Origin: Mammaliicoccus sp. Dog046
Lineage (GTDB): Bacteria; Bacillota; Bacilli; Staphylococcales; Staphylococcaceae
DNA length: 64,000 bases
Assembly (NCBI RefSeq): GCF_034039665.1
Contig: NZ_CP120131.1
Coordinates: 248,001 to 312,000, forward strand
Direction: 5' to 3'
Shown here piece after piece: positions 36,886-45,787 of the stretch. The position numbers and the translations under genes are program-made. The first letter of the stretch is position 1. Each line of letters opens with the position of its first letter. The notes beneath the pieces were generated by a model. The model was not told the DNA's origin. It saw nothing but the letters and a program-made list of their open reading frames with translations, and made no database searches.

Positions 36886-38211
36886 TTATGTTAAATCTGG
36901 CCAATAGTCCTTATTAGCATCGATTAAATCACTTAACACATCCTTAGCTTTATTTGTATCGATGACTGTTCTATTTAAAACAAGCGCTTGTAATAGTTTG
37001 TTATAGTCATTTTCAAGATAAGCTTCTACTACTAATTTTTCATAAGCATATTGATTCTCTAATAAGCCCTTATAAAAAGTAGAAACCTCACCAACTATAA
37101 ATGGCTGAGGACCATTTATACCAAGTAGGGCAGGAACTTCTACAAGAGCATTGCTCGGTAGATTAGGAATAATCCCTTCATTTCTTGTTAGTATAATAAA
37201 TCTTTCGTTTAGGTGATGCACAAGAGAAGCGGCGATTCGAATCATATATGTGCCATGAATATCACCAGAAATATCAACGTCGTGTGTATTGTTTTGATTG
37301 ATGATCTTATCGCAATCATTAAAAACGTCAGTTTCACGACCATTAATCACTTGTCTCGCTCGAGTATTGTTTACTGATTCTTTTTGAGATAGATCATTAG
37401 GATACAGGTAATACTGTAGATAGGTGTTCGGTAAATATTCATCAAAATCTTGTATCATCTGTTTAGCTTGTTTAAAGGTAGATTGCCACGAAGCATCGTT
37501 CGCAATTAACTTATCAGTAGGTTTAAAGTCGTTATATTTTATAAAATGTTTGAGTTCATCTGTATAATCATGACCTTGTTTGTTTTGAATTTTTGTAAAC
37601 CAACCAAAATGATTTAATCCGAAATAATCTGCTTCTAAATTCCAAATATCCTCATCTAAAATATCTGCATAACTTTTCATAATTGCTATTGGCATATCAC
37701 ATATATTTAATAATCGAGTATCATCTGGAAATACCATATCTAAGGCGAGTCCAACAATTGCAGCGGGATTTGTATAATTTAATATCCAAGCATTCCTATT
37801 TTCTGAACGGATGTCTTTAACAAGTTGTATCATATCGGGTATTGATCGCAATCCATAAGACATCCCGCCAGCCCCACATGTTTCTTGTCCAACTAAACCG
37901 TGTTTCAATGGAATTTGTTCATCTAATTCTCTCATTTGTAAACCACCCGTTCTTATTTGAACGAATATGATATCTGCATCTTTAAAAGCAATGGATTTAT
38001 TAGTAGTATATTCAAATTCTTCTAATGAAGGATAATGCTCTTTTAATAATATTGATGCGGCTTTACCAACCTTTTCTTGACGTGCTTCATTTGTATCATA
38101 CAAAGTTATTTTCTTAAGTGGTAAAGCGTTGGATTCTTCAATCAAGCTCATTAATATACCTAAAGTATAGGTACTTCCGCCACCAACTATTGTTAATTTA
38201 CTCTTTTTCAT
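36886..38211 (-). CDS. GH4 6-phospho-glycosidase, alpha-type signature
   Basis: A 441-residue NAD+- and metal-dependent glycosidase. The Rossmann motif is LTIVGGGSTYTLGI; IPLKHGLVGQETCGAGG (about 104-120) and LNYTNPAAIV are substrate-site segments; the metal-binding Cys is in NICDMPIAI (about 176-184). A CDMP sequence marks 6-phospho-alpha-glucosidases such as GlvA, whereas beta-type enzymes have CNVP-like residues. The frame is open from 38247, but GGGAGGT lies nine bases before the ATG at 38211. First gene of the operon with ChbG and the PTS. Confidence 0.88.
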   Translation of the reverse strand: MKKSKLTIVGGGSTYTLGILMSLIEESNALPLKKITLYDTNEARQEKVGKAASILLKEHYPSLEEFEYTTNKSIAFKDADIIFVQIRTGGLQMRELDEQIPLKHGLVGQETCGAGGMSYGLRSIPDMIQLVKDIRSENRNAWILNYTNPAAIVGLALDMVFPDDTRLLNICDMPIAIMKSYADILDEDIWNLEADYFGLNHFGWFTKIQNKQGHDYTDELKHFIKYNDFKPTDKLIANDASWQSTFKQAKQMIQDFDEYLPNTYLQYYLYPNDLSQKESVNNTRARQVINGRETDVFNDCDKIINQNNTHDVDISGDIHGTYMIRIAASLVHHLNERFIILTRNEGIIPNLPSNALVEVPALLGINGPQPFIVGEVSTFYKGLLENQYAYEKLVVEAYLENDYNKLLQALVLNRTVIDTNKAKDVLSDLIDANKDYWPDLT

Positions 38212-38234
38212 TATTTTGTAACCTCCCTTTTTGC

Positions 38235-38247
38235 TTGTATTATACAA
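38235..38247. promoter_or_regulatory. Palindromic operator candidate for the GntR regulator
   Basis: TTGTATTATACAA is a perfect 13-bp palindrome in the divergent promoter region; a partial second copy (AATACAAATATAATACAA, 38264-38281) lies close by. HutC-type GntR proteins bind such AT-rich palindromes, so both the GH4 operon and the regulator could be controlled here. Confidence 0.6.
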
Positions 38248-38347
38248 TATGTATCTTATAATTCAATACAAATATAATACAAATTTTAGATGTGTATGCT
38301 TTTTGATTTAGTAGTGATAGAATAAAATGTGAAAGTGAGGGGTTTTT

Positions 38348-39061
38348 ATGGCTGAAAATAAAATGCCTTTATACCAAGAAATTATGAAAAATATTCAAGA
38401 TTTTATAAAAAATGAAGGACTTGAACATGGAGACGTTATACCAACTGAAATGATTTTGGCTGAGAAATATAACGTAAGTAGAGTAACGATTAGAAAAGCA
38501 ATTTCGAAATTAATAGAGAAAGATATTTTATATAGTATTAAAGGAAGTGGAACCTATGTAGCGTTTCCTAAATTTGAACATAATTTATTTAAGTTACAAG
38601 GATTTACTGAAGAGATGCAGCCATTTCACAATTCTATAAAAAATGAAGTTACAGAATTTAGCCTTATATCACCAGATGAGCAGCTTCAAGAAATTCTTAA
38701 TATTAGTGAAGATAAGAAAGTATATAACATTAAACGAGTAAGAAAATTATATGATGAAGCTTTGATCATAGAAAATGCATATATTCCTTTTGAATTATTC
38801 CCAGATTTATCTATTGAAGCCATGACAAAATCGAAATATGGTTATCTTAAGGAAAAGGGGTATTCAATTAAAAAGAGAGTAGAAGAGTTTATACCTAAAC
38901 TACCAAATAAAGAAACGATTGATACGTTTAACATTGAACCGAATACACCATTATTAGAACTGAAAGCATATTCGATATTGAATAATGATGAAATATTTGA
39001 ATACTCAGAGGTACTTTATCATCCTAAAAAATATAAATTTAAATTAGAACTATCTAGATAG
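38348..39061 (+). CDS. GntR/HutC family regulator with UTRA domain
   Basis: A 237-residue protein: wHTH at residues 5-72 (VIPTEMILAEKYNVSRVTIR, KGSGTYV), then a UTRA effector domain (FTEEMQ, NIKRVRKLYDEALIIENAYIP, LELKAYSILNNDEIFEYSEVLYHP). NagR and TreR are of this type and respond to sugar phosphates. It is divergent from the GH4-ChbG-PTS operon, 136 bp away, and probably represses it. The GNAT gene follows after 15 bp. Confidence 0.86.
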   Translation: MAENKMPLYQEIMKNIQDFIKNEGLEHGDVIPTEMILAEKYNVSRVTIRKAISKLIEKDILYSIKGSGTYVAFPKFEHNLFKLQGFTEEMQPFHNSIKNEVTEFSLISPDEQLQEILNISEDKKVYNIKRVRKLYDEALIIENAYIPFELFPDLSIEAMTKSKYGYLKEKGYSIKKRVEEFIPKLPNKETIDTFNIEPNTPLLELKAYSILNNDEIFEYSEVLYHPKKYKFKLELSR

Positions 39062-39076
39062 AAGGAGAGAGGTATT

Positions 39077-39550
39077 TTGATTATAAGAGATAAACGTGAT
39101 GAAGATATTGAGTCGCTTGCCAAAATTCATTATGAGTCATGGTTAACAACGTACAAAGGAATCATACTTGAGAGTTATTTATCTAAATTAACGCTGGAAT
39201 CTTATATAGAAAAACATCAAATATTTAATGCGCCTTGTATAGTAGCTGAAGTAGATGGTCAAGTTGTCGGATTTTTAATGTATAAAGAGGACCATGATAT
39301 AAAATGTGGGGAAATTATGGTGATATATTTATTAAAGGCGTTTCAAAATAAGGGGATAGGCACACAATTAATGTTGGAAGTAGAAAGTCGTTTGAAACTA
39401 GAAAATGACCAACTGTCCTTATGGGTAATTGAAGATAATATTCCTTCTGTAAAGTTCTATGAGAAGCTAGGCTATAGAAAAGATGGCGAATATGAGTTTG
39501 CAGATTATGGAAATGTTTTACGTGAAACGCGGATGATTAAAAAATTATAA
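39077..39550 (+). CDS. GNAT family N-acetyltransferase
   Basis: A 157-residue acetyltransferase. Motif A is VIYLLKAFQNKGIGTQLMLEVE (Q-x-x-G-I-G acetyl-CoA loop at about 93-98), followed by LSLWVIEDNIPSVKFYEKLGY, the typical C-terminal part. Substrate unknown. TTG start after GGAGAGAGG; close to the GntR gene on the same strand, so perhaps co-transcribed with it. Confidence 0.85.
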   Translation: MIIRDKRDEDIESLAKIHYESWLTTYKGIILESYLSKLTLESYIEKHQIFNAPCIVAEVDGQVVGFLMYKEDHDIKCGEIMVIYLLKAFQNKGIGTQLMLEVESRLKLENDQLSLWVIEDNIPSVKFYEKLGYRKDGEYEFADYGNVLRETRMIKKL

Positions 39551-39699
39551 TTTAAGATTTTGATTAGTGTAATTTAAAGATTATTAAATGCATTTTTTGT
39601 GAATGTAAAACACTTTATTAAAATAACTTTAAAAAAATCAATAAAATATGATTACTATAATTATACTAGGGTAAGTTATCAAGAAAGGAGGAATGAACT

Positions 39700-40635
39700 A
39701 TGAGTAATATAACAGATTCTTTTTTAAGTGCTTTAGATAGTGTCATTGGTTTCATACCAAACTTAATCAGTGCGATAATTCTTTTAATCGTTGCTTGGTT
39801 AATAGCAGTAATCGTTAAAACAATCATTGTTAAGGGGTTAAAAGCAATTGGTTTAGATAAATGGTTAGCGAAGAAGGGTCTTACAGACTCAGAAAGTGGT
39901 AAGTCAGGTTCTGAAGGTTTAATTCAAACATTTGGTAAACTTGCTTATTTCCTAATCTTCCTACTATTCTTGCCGTCAGTATTTGATGCATTAAAAATGC
40001 CATCAGTTTCAGCTCCAATTAAGAATATGATGAATAGTGTATTAGACTTCTTACCAAAAATTATTGTTGCAGTAGTAATATTAGTTATTGGTCTATTCAT
40101 TGCGAAAGTGCTTGGAACATTAGTTAAAAATCTATTAACTAATTTAAATGTAAGTAAATACAATCACTATGTTAATTTTGGTGATAATAAAGAAAGTGTC
40201 GACATCCCTTCAGCTGCAGGTTGGATAATCACAACAATTATTGGATTATTCTTTGTAGTAGAAGCGTTGAACACAGTGAATTTACAAGTATTAAATACAA
40301 TTGGTGAAGCAATTATTGGTTACTTACCACTTGTAATCTCAGCAGCAATCATTTTACTAATTGGTTTCATTGGTGGTAATTTATTATCTAAATTAATCAA
40401 GAAATCAACTGGTAACGGATTTGTTTCTGAAATTGTAAAATATTTAGTGATTATCGTGTCAGTATTTATGACATTAGATCAATTAAACTTTGCTCAAAGT
40501 ATTGTTAATGTAGCATTCTTACTTATCCTAGGTGCAGTTGCAGTAGCATTTGCAATTTCATTTGGTATCGGTGGTAAATCATTTGCTGAAAAAACATTAT
40601 CAAAAATAGAGCGTAAAGCTGATTCAGATAAATAA
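39700..40635 (+). CDS. TM-helix-repeat mechanosensitive-channel-like protein
   Basis: A 311-residue membrane protein with repeated helices of similar sequence (LISAIILLIVAWLIAVIV, FLPKIIVAVVILVIGLFIAKV, YLPLVISAAIILLIGFIGGNLL), the hallmark of the TM_helix family related to CmpX and MscS channels. The typical MscS beta domain is absent; a short charged tail ends KIERKADSDK. A role in envelope stress or osmotic adjustment is likely from the family, but not shown. AAGGAGG precedes the ATG. Single gene. Confidence 0.78.
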   Translation: MSNITDSFLSALDSVIGFIPNLISAIILLIVAWLIAVIVKTIIVKGLKAIGLDKWLAKKGLTDSESGKSGSEGLIQTFGKLAYFLIFLLFLPSVFDALKMPSVSAPIKNMMNSVLDFLPKIIVAVVILVIGLFIAKVLGTLVKNLLTNLNVSKYNHYVNFGDNKESVDIPSAAGWIITTIIGLFFVVEALNTVNLQVLNTIGEAIIGYLPLVISAAIILLIGFIGGNLLSKLIKKSTGNGFVSEIVKYLVIIVSVFMTLDQLNFAQSIVNVAFLLILGAVAVAFAISFGIGGKSFAEKTLSKIERKADSDK

Positions 40636-40648
40636 TTATCGAATTAGG

Positions 40649-40690
40649 AAAGAACTTCATTAGACAACTGTCTAATGAAGTTCTTTTATT
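40649..40690 (+). terminator. Terminator after the TM-helix gene
   Basis: AGAACTTCATTAGAC and its complement form a 15-bp stem with a 4-base loop and TTTTATTTAT. Confidence 0.88.
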
Positions 40691-40721
40691 TATTATAGAA
40701 GTGAAAGGGATCGGTGCGAAT

Positions 40722-40760
40722 GAGATATCGTGCGATTAGGTATCAATCGCACGAAGACTC
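40722..40760. repeat. Single unit of the 52-bp repeat family
   Basis: GAGATATCGTGCGATT is followed by AATCGCACGA, giving a 10-bp stem. It has the CGAAGACT ending of internal units, not the extended end. Located between convergent genes. Confidence 0.88.
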
Positions 40761-40779
40761 ATTCACAAAAATATAAATT

Positions 40780-40820
40780 CAAAAAACAAGCGAGACAATG
40801 TAAATTCTGTCTCGCTTGTG
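40780..40820 (-). terminator. Terminator of the citrate transporter gene
   Basis: ACAAGCGAGACA and TGTCTCGCTTGT arms, with a T-run on the minus strand (AAAAAA at 40781). Confidence 0.88.
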
Positions 40821-40831
40821 CATATTACATA

Positions 40832-42193
40832 TTAAATTGTTACAACACCCATAAGTATTGCAATAACTAGCATGAGAATTGAGAATCCCCAAACCCAGAA
40901 GAATGCATATTTAATGTATTTCCCCATATTTATTTCTGCTAGTCCGACTGCTAACCAAACGGCTGGTGCGAATGGACTAACGAATGTACCTATAACGTTA
41001 CCAATCATTAATGCAAATGCTGTTGATTGAGATGGTACACCGAATTGACTTGCAGTAGATTCTACTATTGGTAGAATTGCAAAGTAATAGGCATCTGTAC
41101 TTGTTAATAAATCTAAAGGTACACCTAATACTCCAATGATGATGTGTAAATACGGACCGACAACGGTAGGTAATACTGTAATAAGTGATAAAGCGATAGA
41201 TTCTAACATGCCGGTTTCATTTAATATTCCAAGGAATACACCAGCTGCAATAATAACAGCTGCCATCATTAAAGCATTGGGTGCATGTGCACGTATACGT
41301 TCCATTTGTTCATCTACATCTCTAAAGTTCAATGGTAATGCAATTGCAACACCAAGCATGAATGCAAATTCAGGTGGTACGATATCCAGAAGCATCATTG
41401 TTACAATGATTGCAGTAAGTAATAAATTCAACCACAATATGTACGTATGTTTTGTTGCTTCTCCTTTGATAGCCGCATTTTCTTCTTGATCTTTTTCATA
41501 GTTAGCAATGATTTCTTTCATATCAACTTTAACAAAATCTTGATCTGGAAAAGCTTTCGCTATACGCTTTTTCTCTCTAAACCCTAAATATATTGAAAAA
41601 AGTATGGCGCATACAATACCAACCAATTGAATTGGAATAACTTGATACCAAAGATCGTTGATATTTTCGACTTTTAGTACTGAAGCGGTTCTTGCCATTG
41701 GGCCACCCCAAGGAACCATGTTGATAATTGCTGCGCTTAATGCAAGTAATAATACTAGTAGATATGGGCTCATTTTTAATGCCCGGTATAATGGAAGTAA
41801 AGCAGGAATCGCTAATAGGAAAGTGGTTGCACCTGCACCATCTAATTGGGCAAATGTACCTATAATGGTTGTTACAATAGCAACAATAATGATATTACCT
41901 CTAGTTAATTTAATCATGCTTCTTACAAATGGTCTAAATAAGCCACTGTCCGAGATAATGCCGAAGTAAATAATCGCAAATATAAACATGATTGCAACGT
42001 TAAATACTTGATCAATACCCGACTCGACATATTTTCGAATATCCCCAAATCCGTGTCCAATCGCAAGTGCGCCAATTACAGGAATCAATATCATTCCTAC
42101 AATAGGACTAATCTTTTTCATAATAAGCATTGCGACGATTGAAACGATGATGACTAGTCCTACAATCGTTAGTAAAGTGTTTGGTTCTTCCAT
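40832..42193 (-). CDS. CitMHS family metal-citrate:H+ symporter
   Basis: A 453-residue membrane protein with about 12 helices. The CitMHS segment AQLDGAGATTFLLAIPALLP (about 115-134) and the second-half AALIGN-like stretch FALMIGNVIGTFVSPFAPAVW match citrate transporters such as CitM/CitH. It would import citrate as a metal complex. Starts at ATG after AAAGGGGGATG. A cre-like palindrome precedes it. In S. aureus a comparable transporter lies near bet and cys genes, which agrees with shared chromosomal order (from memory). Confidence 0.85.
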   Translation of the reverse strand: MEEPNTLLTIVGLVIIVSIVAMLIMKKISPIVGMILIPVIGALAIGHGFGDIRKYVESGIDQVFNVAIMFIFAIIYFGIISDSGLFRPFVRSMIKLTRGNIIIVAIVTTIIGTFAQLDGAGATTFLLAIPALLPLYRALKMSPYLLVLLLALSAAIINMVPWGGPMARTASVLKVENINDLWYQVIPIQLVGIVCAILFSIYLGFREKKRIAKAFPDQDFVKVDMKEIIANYEKDQEENAAIKGEATKHTYILWLNLLLTAIIVTMMLLDIVPPEFAFMLGVAIALPLNFRDVDEQMERIRAHAPNALMMAAVIIAAGVFLGILNETGMLESIALSLITVLPTVVGPYLHIIIGVLGVPLDLLTSTDAYYFAILPIVESTASQFGVPSQSTAFALMIGNVIGTFVSPFAPAVWLAVGLAEINMGKYIKYAFFWVWGFSILMLVIAILMGVVTI

Positions 42194-42209
42194 CCTTCAT
42201 CCCCCTTTT

Positions 42210-42227
42210 AATGTAAGTGCTTACATT
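42210..42227. promoter_or_regulatory. Palindrome before the citrate transporter, cre-like
   Basis: AATGTAAGTGCTTACATT has 8-bp perfect arms and matches the CcpA consensus except for TG in place of the CG core. It lies 16 bp before the start codon, overlapping the likely promoter; catabolite repression is known for related citrate transporters. Another repressor could own the site. Confidence 0.5.
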
Positions 42228-42240
42228 AATTCTTAAATTA

Positions 42241-42282
42241 AAAAGCTTTCTAAAACACATCAAAGTGTAATAGAAAGCTTTT
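42241..42282 (-). terminator. Hairpin after bioB
   Basis: AAAAGCTTTCTA and TAGAAAGCTTTT arms with an 18-base loop; the trailing T-run on the minus strand is short, so termination may be partial. Confidence 0.65.
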
Positions 42283-42342
42283 GTTTATTATATCATTTGA
42301 ATTTAAACAATAATATAGAAAATCTAAAATAAACTGAATATT

Positions 42343-43305
42343 TTAACTATCAATTTCAAATCCTAAATCTTCTATCATTGCATAATCTAATTGATTAGGT
42401 TGACCACCTGTTATTAAATAATCACCTACAAAAATCGAATTGGCAACCATAAGTGACATTGATTGAAGACTCTTCAAATTAACTTCGCGACCACCAGCTA
42501 TACGGATTTCTTTAGTAGGGTTAATGAATCGAAACATACATAAAATTCTTAAACATTTCATTGGTGTTAAGTCATCCATACTACCAAATTTTGTTCCTTT
42601 TATAGGATGTAAGAAATTAATTGGAATACTGTCAGCGTCTATTTCATTAAGTGTAAATGCCATATCAATGATATCTTCATCCGATTCTCCCATACCACAT
42701 ATCACACCGGAGCAAGGGGAGATGTTCTTTTCCTTCATTATATTAAGTGTATTTACGCGATCATCAAAACTATGTGTTGTTACAACTTCATCGTGATAAT
42801 TAGCGCTTGTATTAATATTGTGGTTGTAACGATCAACACCACATTGTTTAAGTGATTCTGCTTGTTTTTCATTCGTTAAACCGAGACAGGCACAAATCTT
42901 TAATTGAGGATGGTGGCGTTTGATTTCTACAACAGAGCGTGTAATGTGAGAAACTTCTTTATCACTTGGACCACGACCACTCATAACGATGCAGTAAGTA
43001 CCAATTTGATTATCTGAAGCTACTTTCGCGCCATCGATAATTTGTTCTTCTGAAATCAGTGCATAGCGTTGATCTTTGATTTTAACGTCTCTAGATTGTC
43101 CGCAATAACCACAGTTTTCTGGGCAAATGCCACTTTTAGCGTTTAAAATCATGTTTAACTTCACTTTCTTACCATAATAATGATGACGTACTTTATAAGC
43201 TTCGTTGACAAGCGTTAGTGTATCGATAGAATGATCTCGATATATATTTAAAGCTTCATTAAAAGATAAATTCTGACCGTTAATAATTTTTTTAGCAATA
43301 CGCAT
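42343..43305 (-). CDS. bioB: Biotin synthase
   Basis: A 320-residue radical-SAM enzyme inserting sulfur into dethiobiotin. The cluster motif is [13 protein letters not shown] (CxxxCxxC, about residues 58-70); [15 protein letters not shown] and an Arg in [10 protein letters not shown] complete the auxiliary [2Fe-2S] ligand set. Start ATG after AAAGGGGGC. No other biotin gene is adjacent; control by BirA is indicated by the operator upstream. Confidence 0.94.
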   Translation of the reverse strand: MRIAKKIINGQNLSFNEALNIYRDHSIDTLTLVNEAYKVRHHYYGKKVKLNMILNAKSGICPENCGYCGQSRDVKIKDQRYALISEEQIIDGAKVASDNQIGTYCIVMSGRGPSDKEVSHITRSVVEIKRHHPQLKICACLGLTNEKQAESLKQCGVDRYNHNINTSANYHDEVVTTHSFDDRVNTLNIMKEKNISPCSGVICGMGESDEDIIDMAFTLNEIDADSIPINFLHPIKGTKFGSMDDLTPMKCLRILCMFRFINPTKEIRIAGGREVNLKSLQSMSLMVANSIFVGDYLITGGQPNQLDYAMIEDLGFEIDS

Positions 43306-43353
43306 GATGTTGCCCCCTTTGGAATTATTAATAGAATACTAATAATTGTACTT

Positions 43354-43386
43354 ATTGTAAACCTAATTTAAAAATAAGTTAACAAT
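43354..43386. promoter_or_regulatory. BirA operator upstream of bioB
   Basis: ATTGTAAAC, 15 bases, then GTTAACAAT: the paired half-sites and spacing fit the BirA (biotin repressor) operator TGTTAAC-N15-GTTWACA with one mismatch. It is 49 bp from the bioB start and about 95 bp from the divergent lipoprotein gene. Confidence 0.8.
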
Positions 43387-43480
43387 ATAAAAATGTTCCA
43401 AAAAATGGTACAACCCAAAATAATTTAGTGTTATAATGTATATGGAAAGTTTTTAAATGTATAAAAGGAGTGCCGAGCAA

Positions 43481-44098
43481 ATGAGGAAACTATCAACATT
43501 TATACTATCAGGATGCTTAGTTACAATACTGTCAGGGTGTGGTATGAAGCAGGAAGTATCTAACTCGATGAATGGAAATAAACAAACATATGATGAAACG
43601 AAAGAAATTTTACCAAGTATTGTTTTTGAATCTGATCTAAAAAATGAATCTTTAACAAAGTCAGAAATACATAAAAGTATCCAAAGATACTTAGATACAA
43701 ATGAAAGTATATATAAAGTGACATCAAATATTGAAGAGAAAGTATGGGATGAGAAACCTTTAACTCAGAAAGAAGCAAAGCAATTAAAAGAAAGTCGCAA
43801 ATTATTAAGAGAGAATGATCAAAACTTCTCACAATACATAGAAAATAATCAATTGCCAAAAGGATACAAAAAAGAAACAAAACGATTAAGTACATACTTT
43901 ACAACTTATAATAAAACGATTGGCGACATGGATGATAAAGTACAAAAGATTCAAGGCCAATCAGAAAAGGGGAAAATTCCTACAAAAGAAATTAAAGATT
44001 TACATGTTGATACAAGTAAAGTAAATGGAAGAGAACAAGCAAAAATAGAAAAATTCCTTAAGCAAATTAAGGTTAAAACAAATGCCTTTAAAAAATAA
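43481..44098 (+). CDS. NDxxF motif lipoprotein
   Basis: A 205-residue lipoprotein. The signal peptide has a lipobox LSGC at about residues 18-21, and the mature part is Lys/Glu-rich and helical with the family motif NDQNF (about 108-112). Related staphylococcal proteins are surface lipoproteins of unknown role. An earlier in-frame start at 43457 leaves AAAGGAG inside the coding region; the ATG at 43481 is eight bases after that site. A membrane protein gene follows after 29 bp. Confidence 0.82.
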   Translation: MRKLSTFILSGCLVTILSGCGMKQEVSNSMNGNKQTYDETKEILPSIVFESDLKNESLTKSEIHKSIQRYLDTNESIYKVTSNIEEKVWDEKPLTQKEAKQLKESRKLLRENDQNFSQYIENNQLPKGYKKETKRLSTYFTTYNKTIGDMDDKVQKIQGQSEKGKIPTKEIKDLHVDTSKVNGREQAKIEKFLKQIKVKTNAFKK

Positions 44099-44127
44099 CA
44101 TCAAATAGTGAAAGTAGGTAAATTGTC

Positions 44128-44502
44128 ATGAATAAATTAGTTAAGCATAGAGAGCTGATTAATGTTATTTGTGGATTTTTGATTGTGTTATTAGTTATCG
44201 GTTTATTTTGGAGTGTTGAATTAGACGAATTTGTTTATTATATAGTTCCATTGATTGTTATAGTTACATTGTTCTTGGAATATTTAAGAGGTATAGAACA
44301 AGCAAAGTGTTTAAAGCACTTTATGATTTATAAAATATCAGTGTTTTTTTTAGTTTTCAGTTTAATGATTATATATTTTATTAATGTTGATTGGGATGGT
44401 CCTAGCTATTGGAGTTTATTTATTATAATTGGTTCAACTGGTTTAGGAATTATCAATAATATGATAGAAAAAAAGTATTTTCTAAAAAAAGAATTTAAGT
44501 AA
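44128..44502 (+). CDS. Small four-helix membrane protein, unknown
   Basis: A 124-residue protein with four predicted membrane segments (about 12-30, 36-52, 66-84 and 92-110) and a basic C terminus EKKYFLKKEFK. No family is recognised. It follows the NDxxF lipoprotein gene on the same strand (29 bp) and ends at a bidirectional terminator, so the two form a probable operon. Confidence 0.7.
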   Translation: MNKLVKHRELINVICGFLIVLLVIGLFWSVELDEFVYYIVPLIVIVTLFLEYLRGIEQAKCLKHFMIYKISVFFLVFSLMIIYFINVDWDGPSYWSLFIIIGSTGLGIINNMIEKKYFLKKEFK

Positions 44503-44510
44503 CAAGACAT

Positions 44511-44556
44511 AAAAAATCTAAGACATTTTCATATGGAAAATGTCTTAGGTTTTTTT
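44511..44556. terminator. Bidirectional terminator
   Basis: CTAAGACATTTTC and GAAAATGTCTTAG arms with a 5-base loop, T-runs on both strands; shared by the membrane protein gene and add. Confidence 0.9.
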
Positions 44557-45529
44557 AGTATTGTGTTTTTAAGTTTTCTTTTTCGATTGAAGAGATAAAT
44601 GCGTGGTCGACGGCTTTAATGTTGATATCTTTTATTTCTTCTAATGTCATTAAGTTATGTTCATGCAATAGTTCATATTCTTTATTTAAATTCGTACTTG
44701 AAACGGTTCTATTATCTGTATTGATATTGAAAGGAATGCCTTGTTCAATAAGTGTTCTAATATTAATTTCTTCTACAGATTGAATCGCTTTTGTTTGTAG
44801 GTTACTCGTAGGGCAAATTTCTAACAGTGTATTGTGGGTTTTAATAAATGATAAAGCTTCATCATCATTTACAGCAGCAACACCATGGCCGATTCGTTTT
44901 GCGCCTAGTTGAATCCCTTCGATTATATTATGAACACAACCACATTCACCGGCATGTAGTGTTAAATGACTTTGTGTTGTTGAAGTAAATTCAATCGCTT
45001 CTTGAATGGCTTTTGTAGGAAAGGCTTCTTCAGGTCCTGCAAAATCAAACCCAACAATATGGCTATCGTCCTGTTTATAGTCATTAATGTCAGTGAATAA
45101 TTTGATATTTGTTTCATTTGGATGGAGTCTCATGCCACATACGAGTATATTTACTTTAATAGGGAATAATGTTTCTGCTTGCTCAGCGCCAGCATTCACT
45201 GCATCGCAAATTTCGTTTACAGTTAATCCTAAATCTGTATGGAATAAAGGTGCAAATCGAATTTCTATGTATTTAATATTATCTTGATGCGCTTGTTCAG
45301 CAACGTCAATGACTGCTCTTTTTAAACTATCTTTTGTTTGAAGTACTTTTAAAATAGTATCAAAAGAAGTTAAATATTCATCTAAGCTGTTACAGGATTG
45401 ATCAACTTGTATATCACTGATGTTAATATTTATGTCTTGTTCTTTAGCAAGCTGTTTGATAAGTGCGATACTTACTGAACCGTCTAGGTGGCAGTGTAGT
45501 TCTGTTTTACTAATGTTATGTATATTCAT
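44555..45529 (-). CDS. add: Adenosine deaminase
   Basis: A 324-residue amidohydrolase. Zinc ligands are in KTELHCHLDGSV (about 9-20), the catalytic Glu and His in LTLHAGECG (about 196-204), IGHGVAA has another His, and FNINTDNRTVS the final Asp. It deaminates adenosine to inosine in purine salvage. The start may be TTG at 45532 or the ATG at 45529; the binding site AAGGATG is 10-13 bases upstream. Single gene. Confidence 0.88.
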   Translation of the reverse strand: MNIHNISKTELHCHLDGSVSIALIKQLAKEQDININISDIQVDQSCNSLDEYLTSFDTILKVLQTKDSLKRAVIDVAEQAHQDNIKYIEIRFAPLFHTDLGLTVNEICDAVNAGAEQAETLFPIKVNILVCGMRLHPNETNIKLFTDINDYKQDDSHIVGFDFAGPEEAFPTKAIQEAIEFTSTTQSHLTLHAGECGCVHNIIEGIQLGAKRIGHGVAAVNDDEALSFIKTHNTLLEICPTSNLQTKAIQSVEEINIRTLIEQGIPFNINTDNRTVSSTNLNKEYELLHEHNLMTLEEIKDINIKAVDHAFISSIEKENLKTQY

Positions 45530-45787
45530 CAATGATTATCATCCTTCCTATTTTTGTTAATACATTTGTCTAATTATAAACATAATGATTTATTATAACC
45601 AAAATTATATTCAACGTGTAGTATTTAGCATAAATGTGGAGAAATTGTGAGCATTTTAAGAAAATATTTAAAAAATTTAATCAAGAACTATTGGAAGATG
45701 ACTATTAAGAGTGATATATTTATAAAATATTTAAAAAATTATTAATTGAAAATTTGAACTTTAATTTAATTGTTAGAAGGGGCTAAA

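Noticed and set aside
41136-41969. Frames of 103-117 codons opposite the citrate transporter gene
   Set aside because: Antisense shadows of a hydrophobic membrane protein gene; no binding sites.
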